Source: MTP4 sp052056915
GTDB taxonomy: Archaea > Halobacteriota > Methanosarcinia > Methanosarcinales > Methanosarcinaceae
Reading direction: 5' to 3'
NCBI RefSeq assembly: GCF_052056915.1
Contig: NZ_CP195119.1
Coordinates: forward strand, 4,082,952-4,146,951
DNA length: 64,000 nucleotides
Made by a program: the position numbers and the translations under genes. Shown one piece after another: positions 44,040 through 52,554 of this stretch (positions within the stretch are counted from its first letter, which is position 1; every line of letters starts with the position of its first letter). The notes beneath the pieces were generated by a model. It was not told the origin of the DNA and did no database searches. It worked only from the letters and a program-made list of their open reading frames with translations.

Positions 44040-47000
44040 TTATTCATTTTTCGCGGAATTCGGCTTGTAAGCTTTGTAACCAGCTTCCTCGAGAAGTTTT
44101 GGAATAAGGAGGACGGAGTTACGGTCATTATCTCGAATACCAGGTGAAAGTTTGTTCCACGGAACAATACACGGAGTGGTTTTATTTTCAAAATTCTTTT
44201 CACCCTCTTTATAGACCCATCCTTGCATGATCTTTTGCCAGACCCAACGATCATGCTCCCTGTTTGCCATTTTTTCGATTTCATCTTTTGTCAACATTGT
44301 CTCTTTTTGTTCATCGTTCTTTTGAAGGCGTCGAATCTTATAACCAACCCAGCTCAATTTTTCTGGAATCTTTCTCGCGCTGTCAAAATTCGCCTCTTTA
44401 AGGTCTTGTGGCAGAGCATCAAACTCAACTAGCGATGGGTTCGTTTCAGGAGTATCTCCTTTAATTTTTCTCTTTTCTACATATTTGTCGTGAAGGAGTC
44501 GAGCAAGACGATCAATAATGTATGGATCATTGATTTCTTCAAAGTCTTTCATACGGTATATCTCATATCCAGCTTTTTGGAGTACAGGAGGAATTGCATA
44601 TACTGACTCAATAAAATTATGTTTTATATCTTTATGAAGTTTGTTGAAAGGAGTCAACTGCGGAGTAATTCCAGTGCAAATTTTATTCTCTTTGCTATCT
44701 GATAATCCTCCCAACCTTTGATTGCGGCAGAATCTCTCATATTCAAAGCGGGCAAATGTCTCGATCTCATCTTCAGTAATATCTGGCGTGTGTGGAATCG
44801 TTCCCACTATCTTTCGAATACCATGATTGATTGCCCAAAGTTTATTGGGAATATCTTCAGCAGCATCTTTGAATTCCTCAAAAGAAACGTCTTTCTCTAG
44901 TTCTTTCCCTTCGCTCTTTCGATGGCTTATTTGGCTCTCGTGCATAAACTTGGCCACAGATTCGACGACAGTATCTTCCCTCTTGCGATAGGAAACTTCT
45001 TCAGGATTGGGAAGGTCCTTCAGCCGAAGCATAGATTGGTATCGTTCTTTTTCCGTCAAAAACAAGAATTCATCGGCATCTACATGCATATCAAGTTGCT
45101 TTTTAACTGGAAGGGCTGAAAGATCGAAACGATTTTTACCTGCTAGACGACTCATTTCGATAAGAGCAGTCATGGAGCGAGTGCCGTGCTTGTATTTGGT
45201 TACATTTAGCATTGCCCGCAGTACGCCGCTATCAATACTTATTTCCTTTTTTGAGTTAAAAAGACCGGAGGCTGTTTGTTCATTCTCCAACAATACGCGC
45301 AGCACTTGAGCTCTTCGGATAATGAATGCATCGTCATCATCGTCCTTTGTGCGCTGGCGGTTTGGTCCCATAACATTGATAAAACCTCGGAGTCTGCTAA
45401 CAAAGTCAGGCCCCTTTGCATCCCTAAACTTTTTATCTGCATCTTTTATTTCAGTATTTTGAACTGAATTTTGATCAGCATTCTGACCTTCATATGAGGC
45501 AAGATTGGTAGTTGAGTCATTGTTATGAAGATTTTTTACAAAATCTTCAAAAGTATCTCTTGTTCCTCCAGCAAAAACAAAAATAGCATTTCCGATAGGA
45601 TGCACTGTTTCTCCTTCTCTGAACTCACCATCCTGCATGGGTGCTAGGAAGTATTTCAGCCATCCTAGAGGCTGACCCTCGCAAGCCGAATCAAATTCAT
45701 CGAAAAATACAAACGGCACCTTGCCCGAAAGAGCAATATCTCGTACTTTATGAAATGCATTGACCAAATCTTGATAATCACCAAGCTGGGAAACATTGAA
45801 GGATATGCTTTCAAGTCTGACTCCATTTGAATCAATACTTTTGAGTACTTGCTTGACACCGAAGGATTTGCCAGAGCCTGGAGGGCCAAAAACAGCAAAA
45901 CACAGAGGATTTTTGGGCTTTTGGTTCAAAAGGAACTCAATTATCAGTTCCTTGATCGAACTGTAACTTTCAATCTCAGCGCGGTCGATGGTTTCAAGAT
46001 CGCCAAATTTACAAATAGGTACACTTTCCAACCCTTTTGCCATGCCTTTTTGAACGATTTCCCTTGCTACAAGCTGTCGGACATTACGAGTTTTATGATC
46101 AAGGATTCTCCAGAACCTTGGGTCTGCATCTTTAAGATTTGTGGGAATTTCGACAGAACTACAGACATAGGTATATTTTGCATTCTTTTCTAAAATCTCT
46201 TCTAAGCCCGGGTATTCAATTCCATGATCTTTTTTGTATCCTGCTTCAAGGAGTGCACGTGAATTCGCAAGTCCTTGCTTAATTCCAGTTGTAAGTCCAG
46301 ACAAACCTTCTTTAGAAATTTGTTTTACCAGTGTCGCAGTGAAGATCGACATTAGCCCCATCATAGTGCCGTCAATATTTGATGCGAAAGAGCCCTCAAG
46401 TAAGGATGGATCAAATACAATGACAGCGTCGTTTACATCATCTTTCCTACCATGATAGAGGATAGCCCCGTCAGTATCAAACAACACTACAAGGTACGGG
46501 CATTGTTGCAGTGAATTAAGTGCATCTGACCTTTGGAGTTCAAACACAAAGTCTTTGGCAGTCCGCTCCCATGATAGTGATTTGCTTATATGAATCCCTG
46601 CTGTTCTTCGAAGATCATTCGAATTTATGATTACAATAAGGTTCTCTGGAGTTTTCTCATTTATTTGTTTCCAAAGACTACCTTTAAGGAGAGGAAGACT
46701 CATTTTGTATACGATAATTGAGTCACCTACAGATTCTAAGTCTTTAGGCCATACATTCCCCATCTCTCTAAATCCATTTCCGGCGTCGTCAAGTACAATG
46801 ATATCTGCATTACTGTCATTTGATTCTGGAACCCACGATGGTAGTTTGTTTTCTGGCCCAATATATCCAAAGAATTTTTTTATGCGTAGAACCTCAGCCG
46901 TTTTATCTCCCAGAACTTTAGAGTTCTCAAGCATGACATTTGAGTGAATCACTTCATCCGATGAAAAATTGCGCAACTCTTGCTTTTCTGGTAACTTTGG

Positions 47001-47207
47001 TCCCCTCACTGTGGCTAATATCCCCTCTTCGTTAAGGGACTGTTCGATAAAATTAGTCAATAATGCTGCTCCACCTGGTAGTACATCTGCATGTGATGAA
47101 TGGTGTAAACGCCAGTTATAACCTTCATCGCTGGCTTTGACAGGATACATAAACCAATCAATCGTTACGTCTCCAGCTACCACAATCTTAAGTTCTTTTT
47201 TCGCCAT
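44040..47207 (-). CDS. Large PfkB-like / AAA+ / RyR-domain protein
   Basis: A 1055-residue protein. Residues 8-340 resemble a PfkB/ribokinase fold (VVAGDVTIDWFMYP, DVLPGGAALLTNFIEQSL, IIVLDDAGNGFR, LVVLFDTDGAILYHGR), though the usual GAGD anion loop reads SNIDGTM. Residues 420-680 are an AAA+ domain: Walker A GPPGSGKS (about 441-448) and Walker B FVFFDEFD (about 499-506). The C-terminal 250 residues contain RyR-type modules: FARFEYERFCRNQRLGG with TPFNKL, and REHDRWVWQKIMQGW with CIVPWNKLSPGIRDNDR. RyR modules in prokaryotes are linked to conflict systems as likely ligand sensors. I infer an ATP-driven sensor or switch for the neighbouring SIR2 effectors. ATG 47207 follows AAAGGA; a second ATG lies six bases upstream. 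Confidence 0.8.
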   Translation of the reverse strand: MAKKELKIVVAGDVTIDWFMYPVKASDEGYNWRLHHSSHADVLPGGAALLTNFIEQSLNEEGILATVRGPKLPEKQELRNFSSDEVIHSNVMLENSKVLGDKTAEVLRIKKFFGYIGPENKLPSWVPESNDSNADIIVLDDAGNGFREMGNVWPKDLESVGDSIIVYKMSLPLLKGSLWKQINEKTPENLIVIINSNDLRRTAGIHISKSLSWERTAKDFVFELQRSDALNSLQQCPYLVVLFDTDGAILYHGRKDDVNDAVIVFDPSLLEGSFASNIDGTMMGLMSIFTATLVKQISKEGLSGLTTGIKQGLANSRALLEAGYKKDHGIEYPGLEEILEKNAKYTYVCSSVEIPTNLKDADPRFWRILDHKTRNVRQLVAREIVQKGMAKGLESVPICKFGDLETIDRAEIESYSSIKELIIEFLLNQKPKNPLCFAVFGPPGSGKSFGVKQVLKSIDSNGVRLESISFNVSQLGDYQDLVNAFHKVRDIALSGKVPFVFFDEFDSACEGQPLGWLKYFLAPMQDGEFREGETVHPIGNAIFVFAGGTRDTFEDFVKNLHNNDSTTNLASYEGQNADQNSVQNTEIKDADKKFRDAKGPDFVSRLRGFINVMGPNRQRTKDDDDDAFIIRRAQVLRVLLENEQTASGLFNSKKEISIDSGVLRAMLNVTKYKHGTRSMTALIEMSRLAGKNRFDLSALPVKKQLDMHVDADEFLFLTEKERYQSMLRLKDLPNPEEVSYRKREDTVVESVAKFMHESQISHRKSEGKELEKDVSFEEFKDAAEDIPNKLWAINHGIRKIVGTIPHTPDITEDEIETFARFEYERFCRNQRLGGLSDSKENKICTGITPQLTPFNKLHKDIKHNFIESVYAIPPVLQKAGYEIYRMKDFEEINDPYIIDRLARLLHDKYVEKRKIKGDTPETNPSLVEFDALPQDLKEANFDSARKIPEKLSWVGYKIRRLQKNDEQKETMLTKDEIEKMANREHDRWVWQKIMQGWVYKEGEKNFENKTTPCIVPWNKLSPGIRDNDRNSVLLIPKLLEEAGYKAYKPNSAKNE

Positions 47208-47474
47208 CTGCATCCTTTCTTTTGATTTTTTCGACTTTTCTACCTTTAGTTCGTAGTTGTTAAGAAATAAATAAGTTTATGCTTTTAATTTAAATAACAA
47301 AACGGCGGTTACCTTGCTGCAAGCAACTAAGTATTCAAATGAGACAAATACAATATCAAAAATGAGTTTATCTGGCAATGTCAAGTTAAAAGTACCGGAA
47401 TAATTTCAAAAGCTTTAACTATTGAATGTTGAATAGTACTTTTGAAAATATTGTTGAGGTCGTAGGTGAACTAG

Positions 47475-48992
47475 ATGTCCCGTGTGTTTTTATCTTCTAC
47501 ATATAAGGACCTAAAAGAATGTCGTGAAAAGGTCAGAATTCTTTTGAGAAAAATGGGTCATGAAGATATAGGTATGGAACATTTTGTTGCAGAAGACAAA
47601 AGGCCTGTTGACAAGTTTCTAGAGGATGTTGCTTCTTGTGACCTCTATATAGGTATTTTTGCGTGGAGATATGGTTATATCCCTGATGGATACGATGAAT
47701 CTCTAACAGAACTTGAATATCGGAAGGCAGTGGAAAAAGGGAAAAGTTGCTTATTATTTCTGCTGCATGAAGATGCACCTTGGTCTCCTAGATTTGTGGC
47801 TAGGGGTGAAGAAGCATCAAAAATAGAGGCCTTGAGAAATGAGTTGTCCACTAGACATGTAGTCAGCTTCTTTAAATCCGCTGAAGACCTTGCCATTAAG
47901 GTAGGCACAGCGGTCTATAATTGGGAATCTCAGAGTCAATCAACTTTATCCGACATTTTCATTTCGAAAGTAGATAAAGGGATTAAAGAGGGTGCTTCAA
48001 GAGAACATGATAGTGAAATAATTGGGTGGAAAAAAACAAGTGAAAAGTACATAAATGAATTGAAGAAATCCTATTATAACAATGGATTGGTACTATTTCT
48101 AGGAGCTGGTGTGTCATATTCAGCAGGTATGCCCGATTGGAACACTCTTATCTCAAAGCTTATGGCTGATATGATTGGTGAAGAACTGCCAAAAGAATTA
48201 GATGCTTCAGAGGATGAAATGCAAATCATAGCCAATGAACTCCAGAAAATTCATGGTTTTTCTCCTTTACTGGAAGCAAGATACATACGTGCTAGTCTTA
48301 TGGATAAATTCGATAAAAAAATATCTGAAAACCTTTATAGAGAAGTTAATAAAACCAGAATTGGCGCTTCTGAATTATTTGATTCTATAGTTAAAATGTG
48401 TATGCCTAAAAGAACTGGTCCTGGAATAAGAGCCGTTGTAAATTATAACTTTGATGACCTTCTAGAAACCTGTCTTCGAGAACTTTCTATAAAATGCTGT
48501 CCTGTATGCACTAATTCTTATTTTGTTTCCCCTGACCAATTAGCAATATACCACGTTCATGGTTTTTTGCCAAGGAACGATGAAGATTATCAAGGTACAC
48601 CTAAAAGTTTAGTGGTGTTTTCTGAAGAAGGTTACCATAATTTAATGATGGATCCTTATTATTGGTCAAACATTATTCAACTCAATTGCTTTCTTGAAAA
48701 TACTTGCTTGATGATAGGCTTATCAGTAACGGATCCAAATTTACGAAGACTTCTGGATGTAGCTGCGAAAAATAATAATGTACCTAAACATTACGTATTA
48801 TTAAAAAGACTCCTACTTACTGAAGTTTTAGAGGGAAATGAAAAGAAAAAATTTAAAAAAAATGTGATAGAAGCCTTCATTTCAACTCATCATAGAATTC
48901 AAGAAGAGTCTTTTCAGCAACTTGGTCTGAATGTTATTTGGTACGAGAGCTATAGTGAAATTCCAAGTATTTTAGATAAGATTAGAGAATGA
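47475..48992 (+). CDS. DUF4062-SIR2 fusion protein C
   Basis: A 505-residue protein. Residues 1-150 are a DUF4062 domain, a TIR-related fold: RVFLSSTYKDLKECREKV, GMEHFVAEDKRPVDKFLEDV, CDLYIGIFAWRYGYIPDG and SLTELEYRKAVEKGK. Residues 190-505 are SIR2-like: FLGAGVS (208-214), NYNFDD (323-328), YHVHG (359-363) and IGLSVTDPNLRRLL. The Asn and His of the NAD site are kept. One polypeptide therefore joins a TIR-like module to a SIR2 module, the two activities split between ThsB and ThsA in Thoeris; the comparison is mine. GGTGA precedes the ATG. Divergent from the AAA+/RyR gene. Confidence 0.85.
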   Translation: MSRVFLSSTYKDLKECREKVRILLRKMGHEDIGMEHFVAEDKRPVDKFLEDVASCDLYIGIFAWRYGYIPDGYDESLTELEYRKAVEKGKSCLLFLLHEDAPWSPRFVARGEEASKIEALRNELSTRHVVSFFKSAEDLAIKVGTAVYNWESQSQSTLSDIFISKVDKGIKEGASREHDSEIIGWKKTSEKYINELKKSYYNNGLVLFLGAGVSYSAGMPDWNTLISKLMADMIGEELPKELDASEDEMQIIANELQKIHGFSPLLEARYIRASLMDKFDKKISENLYREVNKTRIGASELFDSIVKMCMPKRTGPGIRAVVNYNFDDLLETCLRELSIKCCPVCTNSYFVSPDQLAIYHVHGFLPRNDEDYQGTPKSLVVFSEEGYHNLMMDPYYWSNIIQLNCFLENTCLMIGLSVTDPNLRRLLDVAAKNNNVPKHYVLLKRLLLTEVLEGNEKKKFKKNVIEAFISTHHRIQEESFQQLGLNVIWYESYSEIPSILDKIRE

Positions 48993-49265
48993 GCTCAAAT
49001 TATCATTAGTTTAAAAAATTAAGGCTGGTGATCCGTTTCTTTTCATTGCCCCTCAAATTCTAAAAATTTTTGCAGATTCAATTTTTGTTTTTGTAGAAAC
49101 CCTCTTACTCACTTTTCGAAGATGTACACAAAAATATAATCAATTTGCCGATTTACTCAATATTCTCTATAACAGATTACAATCATTCATAATCATTCAA
49201 TACTTGACGATTGACGCGACACTAGACAAATTAAGTAATTCTTTTTTCAGTAGGAGAGATGAATT

Positions 49266-51572
49266 GTGAGTTCTCAGAACAATCCGAGTGATTTACTTTA
49301 TGAAGCAATAACGACACCGAAAAAGAAATTAGCTTTTTTTGTTGGCGCAGGAGTATCTATCGATTCAGGACTGAAAGATTTTAAGGGTTTCAGCAAGCAG
49401 TTTCTCAGTGGAATTGGTCCTGCAAACTGGGCTAATGAGGACAATAAAGATATTGATTTGATAACTGAGAGGTTAAGACCCGAAGTATTGCTTCAGGTGG
49501 TTCAACAAGTTTATGGAAAAAACTCACTCGAGTTCTATAGTTCATTAGATTTCGAAATACCTAATCCTAATCACTACTTTTTGGCATTGGCTTTGCTCAG
49601 AGGACATTGTGTATTTACAACAAACGTTGACACATTGATTGAAAAGGCTTGCGAAAACATGGGCATTTCATGTGCGCCAATTTTTTATGAGGAACACTAT
49701 AAAGACTTTCTAAAGAAGCATCCCGTGGACTTTAGTTCACAATTATTTAAGCTTCATGGTTCTATCGAGCCGAATAAAGCCGGATTAGCAAAGTACGAAT
49801 CGATCCGCTTTACAATTGATAGAGTTGGGCTCGGACTCGATGAAAATACAGGAAAAACTCTGTCTGCCTGTCTGCAAGAGCGAGATTTCGTCTTCCTAGG
49901 TTACAGCGGAAATGATCATTTCAGTGTACATCCTGAATTGCTGAGAGTAGATTCAAACCAAAAAGTCTATTGGTTCAAGTTCCGAAGTTATCCCCCTTCA
50001 TTAGAGGATACTTCTAATTCTTGTGATTTTCAGAATCAGAGGGACAATCTACTAAAAGAGGCATCAAAAGACTTATCATCCGCAAAATGGGAAGATATCT
50101 CATTGAGAGAGTTGCTCATAAAATGGGAGCCACACTCCTATCTCATCGAAGGTAACAGCAGTTCCGCCATAAACGATATTCTTAAAAAATTAGCTAGTTC
50201 TAATGAAGCCCCAGAGTACCTAAAGTTAAGTAGTAACTTGAAAAGTTTTCAGGCGGATATTCTTAGCCTTAGATGTGGACAAAAGTTTTCTCCGTCTTGG
50301 GTTGAAAATATTACCGATTTTAAACGTCATTTATGTGCAGCAACATTAATGATTAGGGCACGTAATTTGACGCAAGCTAATTCCGAATTAAAATACTCTG
50401 AGGAGTGCGCTAAAGACTATATAGAGAAAGCTGAAGTGGAAAGATTACGTGCTACGACTTATTCTATCACTCGCAGAGTAGGTAAAGAAAAATTCAGCAA
50501 GGATGATCTGTATAAGGCTATGGAAAAGTTCCAAATGCAGGGAGATCTTGTGGCAATGATTGAGGCACATCTTGAGTTGGCCAATATTATTAGAATCGAA
50601 CGGAATTTTAGCGCTGCATTAGACGAACTTGATAAAATTGAAAATGAGTTAGTAGGTATAAAGCCTGAATTACAGATTCAAAAGAAGGCTTATGACTGGC
50701 CTCGACTAATGGCTCATCTACTTTTCCTTCGAGGGCTGGTTTATGGTTTGGGGCGAAAAGGAATATTCAAAGATAAAATTACTGGAATAGAATATTGCGA
50801 TAAAGCTGCTGATTTTGCATCTCGAGCTGGAGACGTAGCCCGTAAAGCCGCAATTCTCAATGCACGAGGTTTGATTATTTCTCAACTCGCAGAGAGGACT
50901 AGCAGTATACTTCAAGAAGCAGAAGACTCATTGAATGAAGCTTTAGCCCTCCATGCTAGGCTCAGAGACCCACGTAGTTGTTTTCAACCGTCACGTAATC
51001 TACTTTTAGTTCATCGTTTGCGCTTGCTCAATAGTAAATCAAAAGTTTGCAGTCATTGGTTAAATGAGGCGTGGGAAGAAGCCAATAGAGCTCAGGATTA
51101 CCTCAACCAAGTAGAAACAGGGATTTTTGAGCCAATAAGAGATCAAATTGAGCTTGATTTCCGTAAAGCTCAATTTTTGGGGCTTAAAAGAGATGCCAAT
51201 AAAGCTGATCTTGAATTCAAAAAAGTCTTAAACTACTGGGAAGAGAAGAATGACCTGCATCAACAGGCTCGTATATGGCAGGAGCTTCTTTCTCTTGCTG
51301 AGGATCAAAAGGAAATTCAAAATTGTTTGTCCCATTTGCTTAATATCATAGAATCACTTTTCCAGTCTAATGAAAATGAGGATACGTATAGAAACGATTT
51401 ACTTCGCCTTGAAAATATAATGGATATGCTCATTGATGCATATGATAAAGCTTATGAGATTAAAGATCAAGAGCATCTAAACAGGATAAAAATACTGGCG
51501 CTTCGGGGAAAGGAGATCTCTGAGCTTGTTGGTGACAGTAGTCTCATCTGTAGTTTTAGTGTTTATAGTTAA
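49266..51572 (+). CDS. SIR2-domain protein D with a long TPR-like C-terminus
   Basis: A 768-residue protein starting with GTG (an ATG five bases upstream is out of frame). SIR2 motifs: FFVGAGVSIDSGL (24-36), TTNVDTLIEKA (118-128), LFKLHGS (160-166) and VFLGYSGNDHFSV. Residues 320-760 are helical with TPR-like units (DLVAMIEAHLELANIIRIER; ALDELDKIENELVG; AGDVARKAAILNARGLIISQ). It is the longest of the four SIR2 proteins here. It follows protein C by 273 bp on the same strand, possibly with its own promoter. Its last 17 bp overlap the convergent Nudix gene. Confidence 0.85.
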   Translation: MSSQNNPSDLLYEAITTPKKKLAFFVGAGVSIDSGLKDFKGFSKQFLSGIGPANWANEDNKDIDLITERLRPEVLLQVVQQVYGKNSLEFYSSLDFEIPNPNHYFLALALLRGHCVFTTNVDTLIEKACENMGISCAPIFYEEHYKDFLKKHPVDFSSQLFKLHGSIEPNKAGLAKYESIRFTIDRVGLGLDENTGKTLSACLQERDFVFLGYSGNDHFSVHPELLRVDSNQKVYWFKFRSYPPSLEDTSNSCDFQNQRDNLLKEASKDLSSAKWEDISLRELLIKWEPHSYLIEGNSSSAINDILKKLASSNEAPEYLKLSSNLKSFQADILSLRCGQKFSPSWVENITDFKRHLCAATLMIRARNLTQANSELKYSEECAKDYIEKAEVERLRATTYSITRRVGKEKFSKDDLYKAMEKFQMQGDLVAMIEAHLELANIIRIERNFSAALDELDKIENELVGIKPELQIQKKAYDWPRLMAHLLFLRGLVYGLGRKGIFKDKITGIEYCDKAADFASRAGDVARKAAILNARGLIISQLAERTSSILQEAEDSLNEALALHARLRDPRSCFQPSRNLLLVHRLRLLNSKSKVCSHWLNEAWEEANRAQDYLNQVETGIFEPIRDQIELDFRKAQFLGLKRDANKADLEFKKVLNYWEEKNDLHQQARIWQELLSLAEDQKEIQNCLSHLLNIIESLFQSNENEDTYRNDLLRLENIMDMLIDAYDKAYEIKDQEHLNRIKILALRGKEISELVGDSSLICSFSVYS

Positions 51573-52290
51573 ATCCTTCTGGAGGAAGGGCCATAGCATC
51601 AGATGAAAAATACTCGTTGGTTACTGGGGACATTTTGGGATCTTTGAGTATCATTTGAGCTATCAAGGTCCAATAGACCCAATGTCGAGGGAGCGGCGCT
51701 AGAGGGTGGGTATCGCTTCCTTTTGAAGGTATATGAAGCCACTCATCTATATCAAAATGATAGAATCCACATTGCATTATCTCTGGGGGTGCTGGGCGTA
51801 ACCCAAGCCCATTAGTTCTATCGACTCCACAAAATAAGATGATCAATTCGCCAGCATTTCCTTGCCTCGATTGGAAATATGGTCTTTCCAGCCATGCAGC
51901 AAAACGTAAGTCTGAAGGCAGAGATAAACCAGTTTCTTCCTTCAGTTCTCGTAGAACAGCATGGCTAGGCAATTCATCCAGTTCTACTCCACCTCCTGGA
52001 AGATTCCATGGAGTACCTCCAGCAGTATCCATAGCGTACTGCCCCGTTTTAACCATCAAAACATTATCTAAGGATGGATCAAAGACTGCTATGAATGTAC
52101 CCATCCCCCACTTCCTTCTTAAACAGTATTTATGCGCTAAGGAATCTATCTCATAAATGTTAGTCTGGTCGCTTGGAAAGAGATTCTTCATGTAGTTGTC
52201 CTCATAGAAATGAGTATCCTCTTGACTTTTACGTGTCACTAACCAAATAGCACTGCGGAAATTGAGATTATTTCCAAAAGAACTATACAA
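51556..52290 (-). CDS. Nudix hydrolase
   Basis: A 244-residue protein. The Nudix box G-X5-E-X7-REUXEEXGU is complete: GGVELDELPSHAVLRELKEE then TGL (about residues 100-122). The preceding strand TFIAVFDPSLDNVLMVKTGQ and WNLPGGG are typical. The extra 60 N-terminal residues and the C-terminal PLPRHWVYWTLIAQMIL are unassigned. Nudix enzymes cleave nucleoside diphosphates linked to another group, including ADP-ribose and NADH. Beside four putative NADases, a role in clearing ADP-ribose or a nucleotide signal is plausible but inferred. Its 3' end overlaps SIR2 gene D by 17 bp. Confidence 0.85.
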   Translation of the reverse strand: MYSSFGNNLNFRSAIWLVTRKSQEDTHFYEDNYMKNLFPSDQTNIYEIDSLAHKYCLRRKWGMGTFIAVFDPSLDNVLMVKTGQYAMDTAGGTPWNLPGGGVELDELPSHAVLRELKEETGLSLPSDLRFAAWLERPYFQSRQGNAGELIILFCGVDRTNGLGLRPAPPEIMQCGFYHFDIDEWLHIPSKGSDTHPLAPLPRHWVYWTLIAQMILKDPKMSPVTNEYFSSDAMALPPEGFNYKH

Positions 52291-52458
52291 TTCATTAATA
52301 ATCTAACATCCTAAATTTTAACCTTACGTGTCTGTATCAAGAGAAGCTTATGCGCCCAAGAATGAAGAATATAGTATAGACCATTGGTTTTGTGAGAAAT
52401 ATGCGTGTTTCCTCAGGTACTCTAACTTTTTATTCGCTCTCTTTTTCCACTTCCTTCA

Positions 52459-52485
52459 GGAAAAGCCCGTGCTGCGCACGGTGAC
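52459..52485 (+). repeat. Hairpin repeat with conserved 3' tail, copy 5
   Basis: GGAAAAGCCCGTGCTGCGCA then CGGTGAC; stem CCGTGC/GCACGG. It marks the boundary between the AT-rich island and the GC-rich aminotransferase gene. Confidence 0.55.
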
Positions 52486-52554
52486 AATACACACGGAAAT
52501 ACACCTATTCCGTCTGCTCCGTTTCCTTTCACTCACCACTTTCCACGAAAAAAT

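Noticed and set aside
40131..52290. Classic Thoeris system
   Set aside because: No separate TIR-domain ThsB and no SLOG domain on the SIR2 proteins were found.
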